Of a stretch of 64,000 nucleotides of DNA, positions 24,331-38,729 are shown piece by piece. Position 1 is the stretch's first letter, and each line of letters opens with the position of its first letter. The notes beneath the pieces are model-generated. The model was not told the origin of the DNA. It was given only the letters and a program-made list of their open reading frames with translations, and ran no database searches. The stretch is taken from contig CM073591.1 in the NCBI GenBank assembly GCA_037074705.1, positions 179,825,432 through 179,889,431 on the forward strand, written 5' to 3'. The position numbers were made by a program, and so were the translations under genes. This stretch comes from Zhengitettix transpicula (taxonomy: Eukaryota > Arthropoda > Insecta > Orthoptera > Tetrigidae).

Positions 24331-24360
24331 GGGATTGCAGTGAGACCGCGCTTTGACAAT

Positions 24361-24381
24361 ATGCCTCGCTCTAAGAAATCG
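24361..24381 (+). CDS. sno: sno exon 1 (start)
   Basis: Seven codons, MPRSKKS, then donor GTAAGT (TCG|GTAAGT). It is joined in phase 0 to exon 2 across a 2845-bp intron. The choice rests on position, a good donor and phase; there is no family match for so short a peptide. Confidence 0.6.
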
Positions 24382-27300
24382 GTAAGTATTTTAAGCCGAT
24401 TTTTTTCGGAAAATGTCACATTATTGTGATGTTGATTAATTGGAACCTTTTTACGCTTTGTAAATACGTAATTTGGGCTGAATAGTATATTACATTGGAT
24501 ATGTAATTTTTATGATTCTGTTTAATATAGAGTGGAGTGAATTGTTTATACTTCTTTGTTAATTCTAATGTCAGCTAATTCTATACTTGGGCTACAAAAG
24601 TTTATTCTACTGTTAAACTCCTTTTTATTAAAGTTAAGCATTTACACTAATTTAAAGTAAATTTGTCGCCTTTGTTTGCCGCTCGACCAAAACGAAAAAA
24701 AACTTATTTTGTTTCAATCTATGATAGAATCTTAGAAGAACGCAATTCTTTCGAATTATATACAATTCAACAACTTCTTATTTAAATTTTTCCACTGTTA
24801 TTGAAATATTTACGCGTTGTCAAACGATAAACCATTTCGACTGCATTCACCCAAATGTTAGAATATAAAAATACGGTCAAGTTGAATAATTAACGTTCAT
24901 ATATTATTCTGGGTGCAATTATTTGATTTGTTTCCAACCAATTATTTTTTTTTCTCAATAAAGTTATTGTATACCACTTCCAAATGTTTTTGGTATACTG
25001 GTGATGAATACTAGGAGAATTTCTATTTATTTGGAACATTCCTGAACAACAATAACAATTTTTATTAATAAGCTTAATTAAGAAAGTATTTTTAAATTGT
25101 TTACTTTTATATACAAACATAAATGTGTGTATGTGTATAAACAAGGAAATTGATTGAAGATGTACACCGTGCCTTGTGTAGAGTATGTAAGAAACATATA
25201 CAGAATTGGGAATTCAAATAATTAAATTTGCAATTTTTGCGAAACTTTGCAAGTAAAGGAAAACATTTTTATGATGGATCAATTTTGGTTCTTTTCTGTT
25301 GCCAGGTCTCTAACACTCGTACCCAAAGTTGAGTAAGATCTTTAGATTAAACAATTGTTTATAAACTTTACTTACAGATTTTGAACACTAGAAGAAAGTC
25401 AATTCACATAATGATATTAAAATTAAACACTAAATCAGTTGCAACAGATAAGGAATGCAGGGTATAATAGTTACAAAAAGTTGTGTTGGCCTTATATGAT
25501 GTACTTCTAATAAACATGCATAATACAATTGTGCAATTTGTGGTTGTTTTTATTAAATGATGCATGTAGCATATGATATATGTAGAACTAGATTATAATA
25601 CAAAATCTACCTTCACTTAATTCAAAGTGCTTTGTTATTGTTTCCTACTGTAAATGTATATTAGTTTCACAAGTCCCTTAAAAGTTGTTTAAATGCTTAA
25701 ATGTAACATATAGCTACCATGTTTATCTTTGTACTTACATATACTTTTATACTATTGGTATAAATCAAGTAATAAATTATAATTTTAGTAGATTCTTTGA
25801 ATGATAATAGAACAGTATATAAATGTTGGTGCAGGTGCTTGGTATCACTTGATTTGCAATTCTGTATCACCACAATTTCTTAATTCTAACAAATGCCTCC
25901 ATTTGACTTATTCTACATCAATAGTAAAGTTGAAGAGATTAAAAGAATCTGAAACTTCTTATTTCTTGGGGACTTTATGTTACTAAAAGTATTACAATAA
26001 GACTAATGTTTAAGTTCATCTGATCTTACAATCTTACTAAATAAACTGAAAAAGGGCCAACTTGTTAGAAAAAATTTATTATTCAGCTAAAACAAAAAAT
26101 ATTTTGATGTTTCATTCACAATTGTAGGCTTTATCAGGTAATAGACCTGAAATAGCAAAAAATTGATACTGTAAATTATAAGTGTAAAATTGACAATAAT
26201 GTAGGTGCATGTGGATGAAGTTTTGCAATACAGTAATTATGTTTTGTTTTCCATGCATTGAACGTGTGCTTTTATTTGCGTGTGATTCTATGCCTGACCA
26301 TATGCATTCCAATAAAACATTCCCACCTTTCTCCTATATATTTCTATCCTTCCTCACTTTCAAAGATTCAATGTGACTTCATCACCAAATTATAGTTCCT
26401 AACATTGTAATTATTTCTTAATAGATGCTTCTGATTCTTCACTCCTTCAACTCTTATCCATTACTCCTCTAAATAGCCAATTATCCATAATAAGGCTGTT
26501 TACATTTGCCTGGTCAAGAACTTGACCTAGTGGCTGAGATGGTTAGGTGTCTGTGTACTCTGCAGATACACAGGTTTAAGTCCTGTCTGGGTTAAATATT
26601 TTCAGTCTTTCTTTTTCCATGTATTGAACGTATTGGTGTAAAAATGAAAGAAAGAAAGGTAGTGGCTTAACTGAAATTGAAGCTTGGCATTGCCATTCAG
26701 GACCAAAGAGCAAGTTCTTCAAATTTTTGTAGGTAGAAAAACATATATTGCAGATATACAATGCGAAGAGATCAAATTAAATAACACATTTGGAAAGGAA
26801 AGAGAGACAGCGAAGTAAACTTACAGTTGAGCTGAGGAGTAAAAATATTTCAATTTTTTGATGTCCTGAGGCAAGGTCTGAACGTGTGCTCCAGCTGGGC
26901 ACAAATACTCCTCAGCCCAACTGTATTTTCAGGTAAGTCAGCTACCCTGCCTCTCTTTTCTATCCAAATGTTTTATTTAATTTCATCTTTCTCATTTTCA
27001 TAACTGTTGTATCTATATTATATCAATTTTATTTCCCCTTAATGCAGATGTTATGTCTCCTTCCACACTTAGATGGACTATTCCCTATGAAACTGTACTT
27101 TGTGTAGTCAACTCCCCTTACTTCTTGTGATACTGGATTTTTCCTGTAATATTAGAATAATACAATCTTAATTTCTTTATATGTTAATTTGACATAGAAG
27201 TAATTAGTCTCCTCTTTTTGCTACAGGTCACAAAAAAAATTAATTACAGTGAAATGAGTGACAGTGAAGATAATTCTGCTGGTTCTGGCAGTGATTTTGA

Positions 27301-30300
27301 TGATGATGAAGATCCAGATAAAATAGAAGTTCCAGGTATAAAATATATTAAGACTACATACAGTCAATAACATCGTAAAATTAATCCAATTTTATTATGT
27401 GATTATCTTTGGTTAATTGTATTTTTTGTCAGTGGGGGTGAGCCAAATTGGAATAATTTCATCGAAATGCATGAATTAATAAAAAAATTACTGTACCCTT
27501 TTTTTTCAAGTAAATCTTTTAGTTATATAAATATTTGAATCAATATATGTTAATATCGTAAACTTCATGTGACCTTGTTTAGTTATAAATACTTATTTTT
27601 CTAGGTGGTGGAAAAGATTTGGCCACTGCAGCTACCATCAATTCATTGAAAGAGGAATCTCAAGAGGCAAAAGCAAAATTTGAAGATGGAGTTGGTTAGT
27701 TTTTATAAAACACTGCTTATTTTACACACTACCAGTTTGTATATCTATAAGATTATTCATAACTATTGAGATATTTTCTTTGTCACATTAAATAAATTCG
27801 CTGTAATTTTCAGCACCGATATTTAAAATTCTTTAGTTAAATGTTTCCAAAAGATTTTTAAAATTGTCAATTTGGAGATAAGTAATATGCAAAACAGTGA
27901 ATATATATAATTGTGATATTGGTGTGGAAAGGAAAAAGAGATAGCCTGTGGCTCACCTGAAAGTGAAGTACGATGTAGCCATACAGGAAACCGAAGATAG
28001 TTGTACAAATTTTCAAAGGCTCTCAGCCTACTTCTTCCGTGCACCGGCCAGCTGTGGGCTGCAGAGTTTTGACAGTCGCATGGCTAGTAGCCCACAAACA
28101 ATTGACACCCCCATCAGGCCACTAACTTTCTCTCTCAAGGGAAGGTTCTGATAGTTATCATTCATACAAAGCATCCTATATGTACATATATGCTTAAACA
28201 TACATATAAATATAACATGCACAGACATACATACAGACATGTATGCATACACATACATACATGAGCATGCTCATACATACGCACATGGTCTCGTGAAAGT
28301 GGGGATGGCAGGTAGGAAGGGCACTATTTAAAGGATGTCGAGTCCAGGGCTTTGCCTGGACTGCAAGACATGTTGGAGAGTTCCCACAGATGGAGATCTG
28401 CCTCTGATGAATCAGGGGGGGGGGGGAGAGATTTAATGATGGTGAGTGTGAAGCATTCATGGAAATTATTTATATTGTGGCTTTGGGCATGAGCAGCTAC
28501 TGAGAATTGAATTTTTGCAAGTTTGACAGTGCTGTGGTGGTTGGGGAGGGGTCTTTTGGTTTGGCCTATATAGAATGCAGGGCAAAGTCTACAATTAATT
28601 TGGTAGATGGTCTGGGAGGAGAGGCAGGTTCTCTTCGATTTTATAAGGTTTGCAACCTGGCATGGGTGGGCAGCAGGGCGTGTGGGTTTTGCACGGGTGG
28701 ACAAGTAAATTTCAGAGGTTGGGTGGGCGTCTGAAGGCAACCCTTGGGCAGGTGGGGAGGATGGTTTTTAGTTCAGGGTTCCATTGCAGTCCAGTTAATG
28801 CAAGGTGGAGAATGAAGTTGATTTTTTGTACTCTAGGGAAGTAGGTTGCTATGAGGGGTGGACTACTTTTCTTGTTTTGGTCCAAAGTGGGTGTTTGGAG
28901 ATTTGATAGGACACAGGTTATCTGTGTTTTGAAGAGGTTGTTGGGATAGTTTCTTTTGATGAAGGCGTTGAGAATCCGGTTGCTGTAAGAGGCCAGTCTA
29001 TTCCAGGTGGAGCAAATATGTGCTCCCCTAATGGGTGGCAACTTGTGAAGTCCAGATATTGGAGTGTGTTTGTGAGTTTTATGTGGACAGATGTGTTGAT
29101 CATGCCAGAACTCAGGTGTATGTCAATGTCTAGGAAAGGGACTTTGGTTGGGGAGTGGTTCCAAGTGAACTTTACGGAGTTCAGGGTGTGGAGAAATTCA
29201 GATAGGGAGGGAGTCTGGTCTTGTGGGTCCATAGCATGAATATGTCATCTATGAACCTGAACCAGGCCACGGTTTTTAATGGGGAGGAATTTAGGTGGGC
29301 CTGTTGTAGGCATCCCATGAACAGGTTGGTGTAGGAGGTGGTCATCCAGGTGCCCATAGCTGTGCCACTTATTTGATGGTAGATGTTGTCTTGGTAGGAA
29401 AAGTAATTTCTGGTGAGAACGAACTGTGTGAGGGAAACCAGAAAATTGATGGTGGGGAAATAATTTTGTGGCCTGCGGGACAAGAAGTATTCAAGTGCCA
29501 CTAGGCCTTTGGCATGGGGAATATTGGTGTAGAGTGATACACAACATCTATAGTGAACAAAAGAATATCAGGTGGAAGAAGTTTTGGGAGTTCATGGAGA
29601 TGGCGGGAGGAAGTGGTTGGTGTCTTGTATGAACGAGTGTAGTTTTTCTACTATTTGTTGGAGGGACTTCAATATTTTTCCTCCAATATTCTATCCTTTT
29701 TATTCCTTCCAAATCTTTCCTTTAGTTCTTGCAGGTATTTTTCTTTTCAATCTTGATGGGGGTAGGTTGTTGGTTGTGCTATTGATGGCTTAGGAGGTGG
29801 ATGGATTTGCATAGTTGGCTATTTAATGATTTTTTTACTACTTGTACTATTGTGAGAATATTCAGGTCTGAGTGGATTCAGTGGTTGGGGAAATACCAAG
29901 GGCAGTTGATAATGCTTTATTTTTAAAAGTTTGAATATTTTAAATGTTACAATTAGCTTCTGCGGCCCAGATGTTACAATAGTATTACCAGATAGGGGGA
30001 CATCAGAGAGGTATAGGTCAGCTTTTTGGTTTTTAATGTTTTGGGAATTAGGTGATAGTGGTTTTAATAATCTAAATCTTGTGTTTAGTTTGTTTTTTGT
30101 GTTCATAATGTGTGGAGACTCTGAAAGTACTAAGTATGAATGAGATGTTTGATTATTTAAGGTTAAGGTACTGTTATGGTAAGTTTTACTTTTGAGAGAG
30201 AAAGAAACTGACAGATTTGTTTGTATTGAGGAAGATTCTCCAATTTTTTTGTCCATTTGTGTATTTCATTTAGGGAATGTTGTAATATTGGTTGTGCAGT

Positions 30301-33300
30301 ATTGAAGTTTGGGAGTTGGCATAGTATAGTTATATCATCTGCATAGATGGAAGTAAAGTGTCTGGGAGTATTGGTATATCATGTGTATATATTGAGTAGA
30401 GAAGAGGTCCAAGGACACTGATTTGGAGTACCCTTGACCTGAAGTGAAAGTATTATTTAGTTTTAATGAAACGGTTCTGTTAGTTAAATAGTTGGTTATT
30501 ACCCTGAAGTGGGAGTCATTTAGATGTGGTTTTAGTTTGTAGAGGTTGCCAGGCTTGTATACTTTATCAAATGCCAGTTCAGAGTCTATAAATGTGGAAA
30601 GGCAGACGTTTAATTTCCTAAAGAATTATTAATGTATTCAGTTACTAGATAGATTAGTTGTGGGTAGGAGTGCTTGTTTCTGAAACCAAATTGTTGGTTG
30701 GGGATTAGGTGATTTATCTGTTTTTTTAATTTTTATGATTAGTAGTTTTTCAAATAATTTGGCTAACTAGTAATAAACTTATGGGTCTGTAACTTGCTGG
30801 GATGGAAGGTTTGTTAAGTTTAAATTATGTCCAAGGTTTATCACAATGATAAAATCATTCCTATCAAATCACTGTTTAAGTAACCATTGCCAATGAAAAA
30901 ATCATTTAGATAATAAGTTAACAAATAATATTTAAAACAACCTTAGAATTTCTTCCATATTGCATATGATTGATAAAAGATAGCACCTTAGGTACACTTC
31001 CTTTCCTATTGTGCTTTCTTCAGCCTTTTAGTATGTCCTTTTTCACACATTTCAACTCCTTTGTAGTTTAATTGTCATTCAATTTATATCACTGTACATA
31101 AATATTGAAAAACAATGCATGTCTCTTTGTTTTCAATGTACTTCTCACCTACAATTCTTAGCAGTTCTGTAGTTTCTCTGGTTAATTTTCTTTTCATAAA
31201 TCTGTTTAGTTAATGATGAAATGATGCCTTTCATGCCTACATCTTTTCACTCGGTTAGAAGCCCCAGAAGTTTTTATTCCTTCTTTACACCGAGGAATAC
31301 TACATTATTTATTAAAAATTATATTTCTTAATTGTGCTTTGACAATGTGCACAAAATTTAATTCAATTTTTTACCTTTTACTTATGATATTATTGTGCTT
31401 ATGTCCGAAGTAATATATTTTAATGTTGTGTTTCAGCTGGTTCTAATAGTACCAGTAAAATTCCAGGAGGCCTGGTTACAAAAGGAAATTCGTCACTTGG
31501 TTATGAGAAAGTTCGTGTTGGAGGTCCAGGACAAATGCCATTTTCATTCCCATCCCCGAGTATGTTCCCAAATCTTGGATTTTATCCAGGGATGCCTGGA
31601 ATGGGTGGAATGGGAAACATGGGAGGTCTAGGAGCAATGGGAGGCATGCCATCAGCAGCTATGAATGCTGCTCTGCTACAACAAAGTAAGTGATTCAAAT
31701 GAATTGTTAACTAATATACAATGGCAATTAATTTATTATTGTTTAAAATTTCAAATTACAATAATATTTACATAATGTTCAACTAAGGTACATTATAATA
31801 AGAGTTCGATGTATCTAAAGGTTTTCAGAAATTCGGTGTTATGGTAATAATAAGTAGTCAAAAGGGGAAATTACAATGTTCAGTGATGCCAACAGCTTCT
31901 AAAATAGAAAATAATTATTAATTACCTTCCAAATATTAAACTTAAAAGAAAATTGAAGTAGTTGTGAATATGTAATCTTAAGCTTGACATCTTACATGCC
32001 TTTAGTTCTAGTTTCAAGAATTAACTGGTTACATTAGAATATTGTATTTTTTTTCTGTTTTATTTTCTTCAGAACATTATATTTCATACGAAATCAAATG
32101 GATGTAAAATAGGGCAGTGTAATTTGAATTTTATCAATACTATACTCTGAGACTTTATAGACACCCCATACAGCCTTAATGTGTTTAACTACTTAATTTC
32201 TTTCTATGATGTTTCATTAACATTTACATGAAAGAAGTGAAATGTTCTCTAACTCACATTTTCATATGTAGTTGTGTATTACTTATTTTCTCTGTTATAA
32301 ACAGTTTGTGTGTGTTTTTTTACTTTCATTTGTTTCCCACAGACGTGAATTGAATTATTGTTTAATTTTATATTTCACCCTAATTTGTCTATAATTTACA
32401 GCAATGGAAATGAGTGGTATGAATTCATTAAATCCAATGAATCCCATGAATGCTCTAGGGTTAAATCATTTGAACATGCCCATGAATTCCTTCATGATGC
32501 CACACAATGGAAGTCTTCTAAATCATTTAATGCAAAGTGGAATGAATGCTATGCATCAAGGTTGGGCTGGTGGTTTATCGGGAAAAATGGTTTCTCAACT
32601 TTGGATGAATGATGAATCGAAGGTATGTAACAAAATTTTTCATGTTAGTATCTATTATTATACTGAGGAAAATGTATGTAGTAAATTCAATGAAAACCTA
32701 TTTTACCATCTAAGAGTATAAAATTTGATTCTCTTTAAGATTTATTAATTCATTCTGTAGCATTTGTTTAAATTTCAAGCTTTTAATTTACAATTTTTTA
32801 GATGAATCAAATGAGTACAGTACACGAGGAGGAGGAAGTAGATGATGACGACATGGGAGTTGCAGAAACATATGCTGATTATATGCCTTCAAAATGTAAG
32901 ATAGGGAACTATAATCTAATATTTCTTAGTTAATTGAGAAAATTCTGTTAACAGTAGCTTCCTTTAATTTCTATATGTTACATTGTATTACACAAGTTTA
33001 AATTCCAGCTAAGTGAAATATATCTTCTTCTAATAAATAAAATTGATTGTATGTAGGTGTGTATATTCCGCATAAAAGTATACACCCATGGAGAAAATCC
33101 CATGTTCGTTTCATATTTGCATTAAATAAATATTTGGGGGCCAATGAGATTGATAATGTTTTTCTGATGTTGTTTGTGTATAATTTCATTCCCTTTCAGA
33201 ATGGAAGTGGAGCACCCTTAGGAGTGGGGGTGTTACATAAAATATATGTGAAAACAAACAATATTGGAGTCAAATTTGGGTTTATAGATTCCAATGAGTT

Positions 33301-36300
33301 AAATTATAACATTCAGCTTGCCAGTTAATTTGTACTTCAACCCCTTAGAGTTGGGGTGGAAGGGGAAAATAAAGTTTTGTGTACAATCTTATACACGTGG
33401 AGCAATTTCAACAAAATTTTGTACACGTGTTCCTTTTAAACCAGACACAAACACTATGACTTTGTCAACAGACATGACTGCAACTCTTGAGGTGGGTTTG
33501 GTATCTTTAAAACATGCAGAAAAACTCGATATTTTTCTTGAATATATATAGGGGCAGGGAGTTGTTACATAAATGGTTAAACCCCGGGGATGGGACTCTT
33601 TGGGTACCGGTAATATTAGGTGAACTGGAAAGTAGTCTTTTTTTTAACATTAAATTCAAACAGATCAATTTTTATCAAGGTTTTATGTTTAATCAATTAT
33701 GTAATCACTCTCGTTATCAACAACCTTTTGTCATCTAGTGTGCAAAATTTTATTGAAAAATTGAAAAAAGTATTAGGTTTTTAGAAAAATATCTGGAGAT
33801 CCCATTTTGGACATCATCCAAATTTTTTGTCACTTAGAAAATGTTGTAGTGATCAGAATGAATGAAAATTTGATGGCACAATATCAGACAAGTATGGTGG
33901 TGAGGCAATATATCCTGTTCCAGTTTAAACACTGTGCACTTATCATTTAAAGATTGATTTAATCAGTTCAATTGTTCATAGTAAATATCTGTATTCACAG
34001 TCTGTCCAGTTTTCAGCACTTTAAAATGAACGACCCCACAAATACTTCACGAAACACTCAAAAGCGCCTTTTTGGGGTGATAGCCACTGCCTTTTGCATT
34101 TTGGATTATCATAGAGGACCCATTTCTCATCATGTTCAAGTGATCAAAAAACGATTCTGTATTGTGCCACTGAAGCAATAAGTTGCTTGTGGTGGACCAG
34201 TTAGCTTTGTTTTCTTCGGACAGTACACGGAACCCTAACACCTACATACTGTACCAATCTGTTGCAAATGTTCTTGGATGACCAACCAAGTTAGGTTAAG
34301 AGTGTTTCACAGTTTCTCAATTGTCTGACACAGATTTTATTCCACTTCTACCATTAACATGCCATTCTCTAAAGTTATTGGTCTTCCTTATTGATACTAG
34401 TCGAAAAGAACAAAATTACCTGATTTGAACTTAAAAAACCAGCTATGGTATTTAGGAAAGTCATAACTTGGTGAACATCACAAATGTTATTGGTAGCAAC
34501 TGTTGTGTTACTACCCTTGTGAAACTCAAAAAGCATACAACGCCTGATATTTGGCTGACTTTTCATTTCACCATAAATTGCAAAAGAAATTAAGATTTAA
34601 TTATATATGTGTAAACGAGTTACTCTAACACTCTTTGGTGTGACTTTGAAGTACTCAACGAGCTGATAAATGCCAAATGAATATTGGCATCTATAGAAAT
34701 GGCATTACTTTCTGGTAGACTTATTATTTTCCACGTATTTAAGATGCTGAGAATACTTTGGCAGAATCAAGATAACCAAAATAATTTTGTTCTTAGGCTA
34801 AAGAGAATATTTCCGATTCTCTTCACTTACTACAAGTATTTTGCATCCTAAGATTATGTAAAAAAAATATTGATTCTTTTAATGTACCAGGAGAATTTTT
34901 TTACTTTTTTAAGGTGCTGGAAAAATTATTATTTTCTTAGGGTAACGGGAGAATTATTAACTCTTAATGTAAGATTAATATTTTTTACTCTATTAGCAAT
35001 CTGGGAATTTTTTTTGAGTAATTTAGGATACTGAGCTTTTATTTTTATCTATTTTTTAATGTTTGAGAAGTATTTAAGACACTTGTAGGGTACTGGAGTA
35101 TTTTTGACTCTCAGAGCCATGGAAATTAGGCATTGGAAGTATGTTTTACTTGTTTAACGTGCTGAAAGTATTTCTGAATTAAATATTTTTCTGGCCTTAT
35201 ATAAATAAATACCTGGGCAATGATGGAGACCCAGCTAGTGGTTACATAAAAAGGAAATAAGTTAGTGTAATGGATAAGTATAATTATTGCTATTTTATAG
35301 TTACATAATGAATTCAAAATGAGAGCCTCCACTGAGGAAGAGCTAATTTATGTTAATTTTCTTCCATGAAAGTAAAATATATTACTTTTAAATTTGTAAT
35401 AATTTTTTGTCTTTAAATAACAATGATATTCCAAAGGCATTTTGTAATTGTTCTGTCATATTTATAGTGAAACTGGGAAGAAAGCACCCAGATCCTGTTG
35501 TTGAAACAGCATCTTTATCTAGCGTTGAACCTACAGATGTTTGGTATAAAATAACCTTGCCAGAAGAAACGATAAAATTGGGAGCTTTGTCTGCTTTACA
35601 GTTGGAAGCCATAACATATGCTTCACAACAGCATGAACAATTTTTACCTGACGGTAATCGTGCTGGTTTTCTTATAGGTACCGGTTTTTCATTTTTTCTT
35701 TATTGTAGATAGTGTTTAATGATTATGCATGTATCTCATCTTTGTTAAGATGTCAATAAGAGTTTCAGAACTTTTAAACAACCATATTAGTGAAATCACT
35801 TGATGTATACCAATTGAATTGTTATTTTTGTGACAGGGATGTCACAAATTGCTTTTTGATATTTCATAAAGAAATCTTGATTATTATTTGTTGCTTTCAT
35901 TGTGTCATATTTTAAATTTAAGAAGAAATGGCACTTACTTGTTGACCTTTTATTAATCCACAATCTTTCATCTCTAAGAAACACTTAGGGCAAAAATAAT
36001 TTAACTATGATTATTGTATAGTGATTGGTTCTTCAGTCTATAAACACAAGTTTGAAATGTGTTGAACTTTAATTAAGCTGTAAGATTGTGGTAGATGTTA
36101 TGGTATTTTTTAGTGTTCTGTGGTCTGAAATTATTTAACTAAATTCCTGAGGTGCACAGGGAATTCAAGAAATTGAGAGTCAAACATTCATATTAGGATT
36201 TAATATTATTGAAATAAGCTACAAAAATATGGGAAGGTTTGCAATATTTTTGTGGTTGCTGATATATTTGGTAAATATGTATTTTGTTAGTCCCAAATGT

Positions 36301-38683
36301 GCTTATACCTTGGAGGAATAATGAAGGGGTTCAGAAGGTTGGTGATACTTATATAAGTGTTTGAAAAGCTGCATAAATAATAAGTTATTGAGTTTGAAGA
36401 TAATCAATCTATAATTCATGAGTCAAAAAGATTTATATCTCCTAGACAGACCCAGAAAAGCATAATTTAGAGAATATACTTTTAGGTTGCAATGTGGATT
36501 TCAGGTGCCTATTCTCTTAACTGATGTTCCTTACTCCCTGAAATGTGTTTTGGGACATTTACTGTTTGTTGTATCAACTTTCCTCGCATTTTCTCTTCTA
36601 AAACAGAAAATAAAATGCCCAATAGCCACAAACCCAATATTAATTTAGCAATGTTTTCTTGACTTATTTTCTCTGTGTACTTTTACTTATTAATACTTAA
36701 CATTGATATTTAAATATAATGTCCAATTTCCTCTTAATTTTGTGTCACACATTTGTGTGATTTACTTTTTCTTGTAGACATCTGTTGCAAGATTTACAAG
36801 TCATCGAAAAGTCGCTCTATGTTAATTCTACTTTGTTAAAGGCCAACAATTGATTATGCAAGCAATACATCAAGAAAAAATTCAACTATATTGTGCCTAC
36901 ATTATTGTCAATATTACTTTCTGTGTTAGGAGGGAAAAGGGGAAATCAAAGATCACCTTCATTAAGAGATGAAGAGGACAATTAGTTTATTAATACTTGG
37001 AAAAGCCATGATAATATACCTAAGAAATTGTTTGAGGAGACTGTAGAAATGTAATAGTTATTCAGATTAATAAAGAATGCAGCTTTCCATGGTTAATGTT
37101 GACAAAAAATTTCTCAGGCTTACAACCAGAATTTACATTGATTGATGTTTTATTGACACTGTCATCTTATGGGAAAGCGACTTAAGTTTGTGTAGAGTCC
37201 AGTTTTTTCCTTTTTATAGGGAACTGTAGGTTCCTTCCTCTCCCCACCTATTACTTATTGCCGATAAGTCATCTGCTGGCTTGACTTATGTGATTTTGTC
37301 TCATTGTTGCCAATGCAGATTAAAGCCAGATTCCATGCATTGCTTAACAGAAATCCCAAATACTTGTTTTGCAAGTTTTGTCAGTTTTATCTCGATGACT
37401 TCTGATAATATGCTGTACAAAACCTGTGTGTGATTCAAGATCTTGGTCTCTTTGAATTCAATTTAGTGGGTGTGCATCAATGTATGTTCTGCTAATGTTG
37501 ATTGATCTGGTTTTTTAAGTCTAATGCATCTTTCATGCTTAACTATCCAATCATGGACTGCATGCAGTTTTGCCCACTATATTTTAAGCCACAGGAACAG
37601 GGAAGGATTATAAATATAATTAGCTATAGACAGACAAACTAAACAAGAGAAACTTTAGAATGTTTCTTATACTAATTGGCAGACCTTCTCAAGTATTAAG
37701 CATAAACTATATGTGCAAAAACCTGTCAAATATAATGGACCAAAGATCTCAAGAACCCAGTAGCAGGTCATAGATTTTACTAAGTGCATATGTGTCACTC
37801 TGAACATTAAGATTAAAATTATTATTCAGTCTGATATTGATCATCAATCTGTCATTTTATTTTTTATTGTGTTTCAGGTGATGGGGCTGGGGTAGGAAAA
37901 GGAAGAACTATTGGTGGTATAATATTTGAGAACTATTTGAAGGGTAGAAAAAGAGCAATTTGGGTGTCGGTGTCAAATGATCTCAAATATGATGCAGAGA
38001 GGGATCTTAGAGACATTGGCGCTAACAAAATAGAAGTTCATGCACTTAACAAAGTAATTATGCAACTTAACAGTTCTTTTATACTCATGCTGCCCCTTAC
38101 AAAATACAAGTCATAAAGATGGAGATTAGTGTCATGGATAGCCTATGAAAATTCTGAGAATATTTTGGCTTTCTTAGTCACCATCAAAAGGTTAAGGCTG
38201 TTATTTAAAGTCAAGCCCTTGCAACTGTGTTATTGCAGAAAAATCTTTGGTAATGAAAAAACAGAGAAAAATATTACCAAATAAATTAATTAATGTGACT
38301 GTAACATTTTCATACTTGTTTATGTATACATGTATATATTATTTATTCCTTAATGGATGCTCCTAATACTTCATTCCCCCTACTCTATCCATTCCACCTC
38401 TAAACAACTATGTATCCATAATAAGACTGTCTATATTTGCCTGGTCAGGAACTAGACCTGGTGGCCGAGAAGGTGAAAGTGTCTGTTTACTGAGCAGATC
38501 GTGCAGGTTCAAGTCCTACCTAGATCAAATATTTTCACTCTATCCTTCTTCCTTCCTTCTCCCTGCTTTGAACATATGCTTTTTTTGTTGGGCTTCGGTT
38601 CCTTGTGGCTACTCCATACTTCACTTTCAGGTAAGCTGCAAGCTATCTCTCTTTCCTTTGCATACCAATATCACAATTATATA

Positions 38684-38729
<46 letters not shown>

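Larger units (their letters stand above)
23658..24360. promoter_or_regulatory. Bidirectional promoter region between KMT5A and sno
   Basis: The two start codons face away from each other 703 bp apart. An inverted CCAAT box (GGATTGGCTG, about 23933-23942) and an AAGATGGCGG motif (24304-24313) lie in the spacer, and I see no TATA box placed for either gene. Transcription start sites cannot be fixed from sequence. Shared control of the two genes is an inference from the arrangement. Confidence 0.6.

Noticed and set aside
38455..38525. tRNA-Ser gene
   Set aside because: A and B boxes are present, but the arms do not pair and the flanks are shared with other SINE copies.
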